NCBI GenBank assembly: GCA_003161205.1 | Contig: PMOU01000366.1 | Span: forward strand, 1 to 5,402 | Direction: 5' to 3' | Source: Actinomycetota bacterium | GTDB lineage: Bacteria; Actinomycetota; Actinomycetes; Streptosporangiales; Streptosporangiaceae | DNA length: 5,402 bases | Part shown: positions 4,978 through 5,402 of the stretch, piece by piece | How positions within the stretch are numbered: position 1 is the stretch's first letter | Layout: each line of letters begins with the position of its first letter | Translations under genes and position numbers: made by a program | Notes under the pieces: generated by a model | Seen by the model: the letters and a program-made list of their open reading frames with translations, nothing else | The model's database searches: none | Told to the model about the DNA's origin: nothing

Positions 4978-5402
4978 GTGCAACATGCGGCCAGCGCGAT
5001 CACCGCGCCGGACACTGATGACCTTCCGGCCTACTGGAAGTTTCACGAGGCCGTGACACGCGCGCAGCTGGCGGCCTGGCTGCCGCCGGGACGGCGCGTT
5101 CTCGTTGACGTGTCGGGACGGCGCGCGCCGGGCGCGGAGGTAGCCGCCCAGGCCGGGCACACCGTGATACGTGTTGTCAGTGCCGGCCCCGGGGGGCGAC
5201 CCCCCGGGATCCCCCCGATTACGGGGGGGCTTCCCGCCCCCCCGTACCCCCCTGGGCCCCCCTCCGGGGGGCGGATCATCCCGCTGATCGGCGACTCAAG
5301 CAGCCTGTCCTTCCTCACGGACGCCTGCGCGGACGGGGTCATCGCCGACGACCGGGCGCTGTCCACCTACCTGGCGGCCGAAACGATGATCGCGGAGATC
5401 GC
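4978..5402 (+). CDS. SAM-dependent methyltransferase-like protein with an in-frame low-complexity insert (5' part)
   Basis: Only the first 141 codons are visible; the frame is open to the window end. GTG 4978 is the first start after the in-frame stop at 4900 and has AGGAG ten bases upstream. LPAYWKFHEAVTRAQLAAWL (16-35) resembles the N-terminal helix of actinobacterial class I methyltransferases. It is followed by the first Rossmann strand, RRVLVDVSG (39-47), and by the next helix and strand (AEVAAQAGHTVIRVV, 53-67). The segment IIPLIGDSSSLSFLTDACADGVIADDRALS looks like the D-S/A-x-x-L acidic strand and the following strand of the fold (100-129). Motif I reads DVSGRRAPG instead of DxGxGxG, so SAM binding is not assured. 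Residues about 70-99 form a Gly/Pro-rich insert encoded by G/C palindromes. The substrate is unknown, and family assignment is by fold pattern only. It is divergent from sigR and could share its control region. Confidence 0.7.
   Translation, partial: MQHAASAITAPDTDDLPAYWKFHEAVTRAQLAAWLPPGRRVLVDVSGRRAPGAEVAAQAGHTVIRVVSAGPGGRPPGIPPITGGLPAPPYPPGPPSGGRIIPLIGDSSSLSFLTDACADGVIADDRALSTYLAAETMIAEI
5184..5274. repeat. Cluster of G/C homopolymer palindromes inside the methyltransferase-like gene
   Basis: Eight runs of six or seven G or C lie within about 80 bp: 5191-5196 G, 5200-5205 C, 5211-5216 C, 5223-5229 G, 5237-5243 C, 5247-5252 C, 5257-5262 C and 5266-5271 G. They form perfect hairpins. 5188-5208 has 9-bp arms around CGA. 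5211-5228 has 7-bp arms around ATTA. 5220-5246 has 10-bp arms around CTTCCCG. 5257-5271 has 6-bp arms around TCC. The block is translated in frame as about 30 Gly/Pro-rich residues. I know no named element with this sequence. Confidence 0.8.

Noticed and set aside
5043..5366. Minus-strand frames of 107 and 61 codons opposite the methyltransferase-like gene.
   Set aside because: The plus strand reads as a methyltransferase-type fold with a ribosome site and stays open to the window end, whereas the minus frames contain no known pattern.

Overview
The window is high-GC DNA from a mycothiol-type actinomycete. This rests on GC-rich codon use, GTG and TTG starts with strong Shine-Dalgarno sites, and a SigR/SigH-type ECF sigma factor overlapping a zinc-binding RsrA/RshA-type anti-sigma gene. 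A small biotinyl carrier protein gene lies farther along the same strand. From memory, the M. tuberculosis order sigH, rshA, TB7.3 (biotinylated protein) is comparable. The species cannot be named from this sequence.

Layout, left to right. Positions 2-298 (+) hold the 3' end of a probable secreted beta-rich protein, which converges on a 70-residue biotin carrier protein (371-583, -) across a hairpin. Next come two tandem minus-strand genes for membrane-anchored HD-GYP proteins (2103-3446, then 769-2097). The first keeps every hallmark of a cyclic-di-GMP phosphodiesterase. The second has lost most metal ligands and the GYP motif. A 350-bp gap (3447-3797) holds a possible leader peptide with a perfect Shine-Dalgarno site just before the HD-GYP pair. 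Then come rsrA (3798-4070, -) and sigR (4067 to about 4801, -), overlapping by ATGA. A divergent class I methyltransferase-like gene starts at 4978 (+) and runs off the end.

SigR would drive the thiol-oxidative stress regulon and RsrA would hold it inactive until oxidised. A perfect SigR-type promoter (GGAAT-N18-GTT) lies inside the longest sigR reading frame. It implies positive autoregulation and an N-terminally extended stress isoform like that reported for Streptomyces SigR. The HD-GYP pair behind rsrA suggests, but does not prove, a link between redox stress and cyclic-di-GMP turnover.

The oddest structure is about 90 bp of G/C homopolymer palindromes (5184-5274) inserted in frame in the methyltransferase-like gene. 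No insertion sequence, tRNA, rRNA or CRISPR array was seen.
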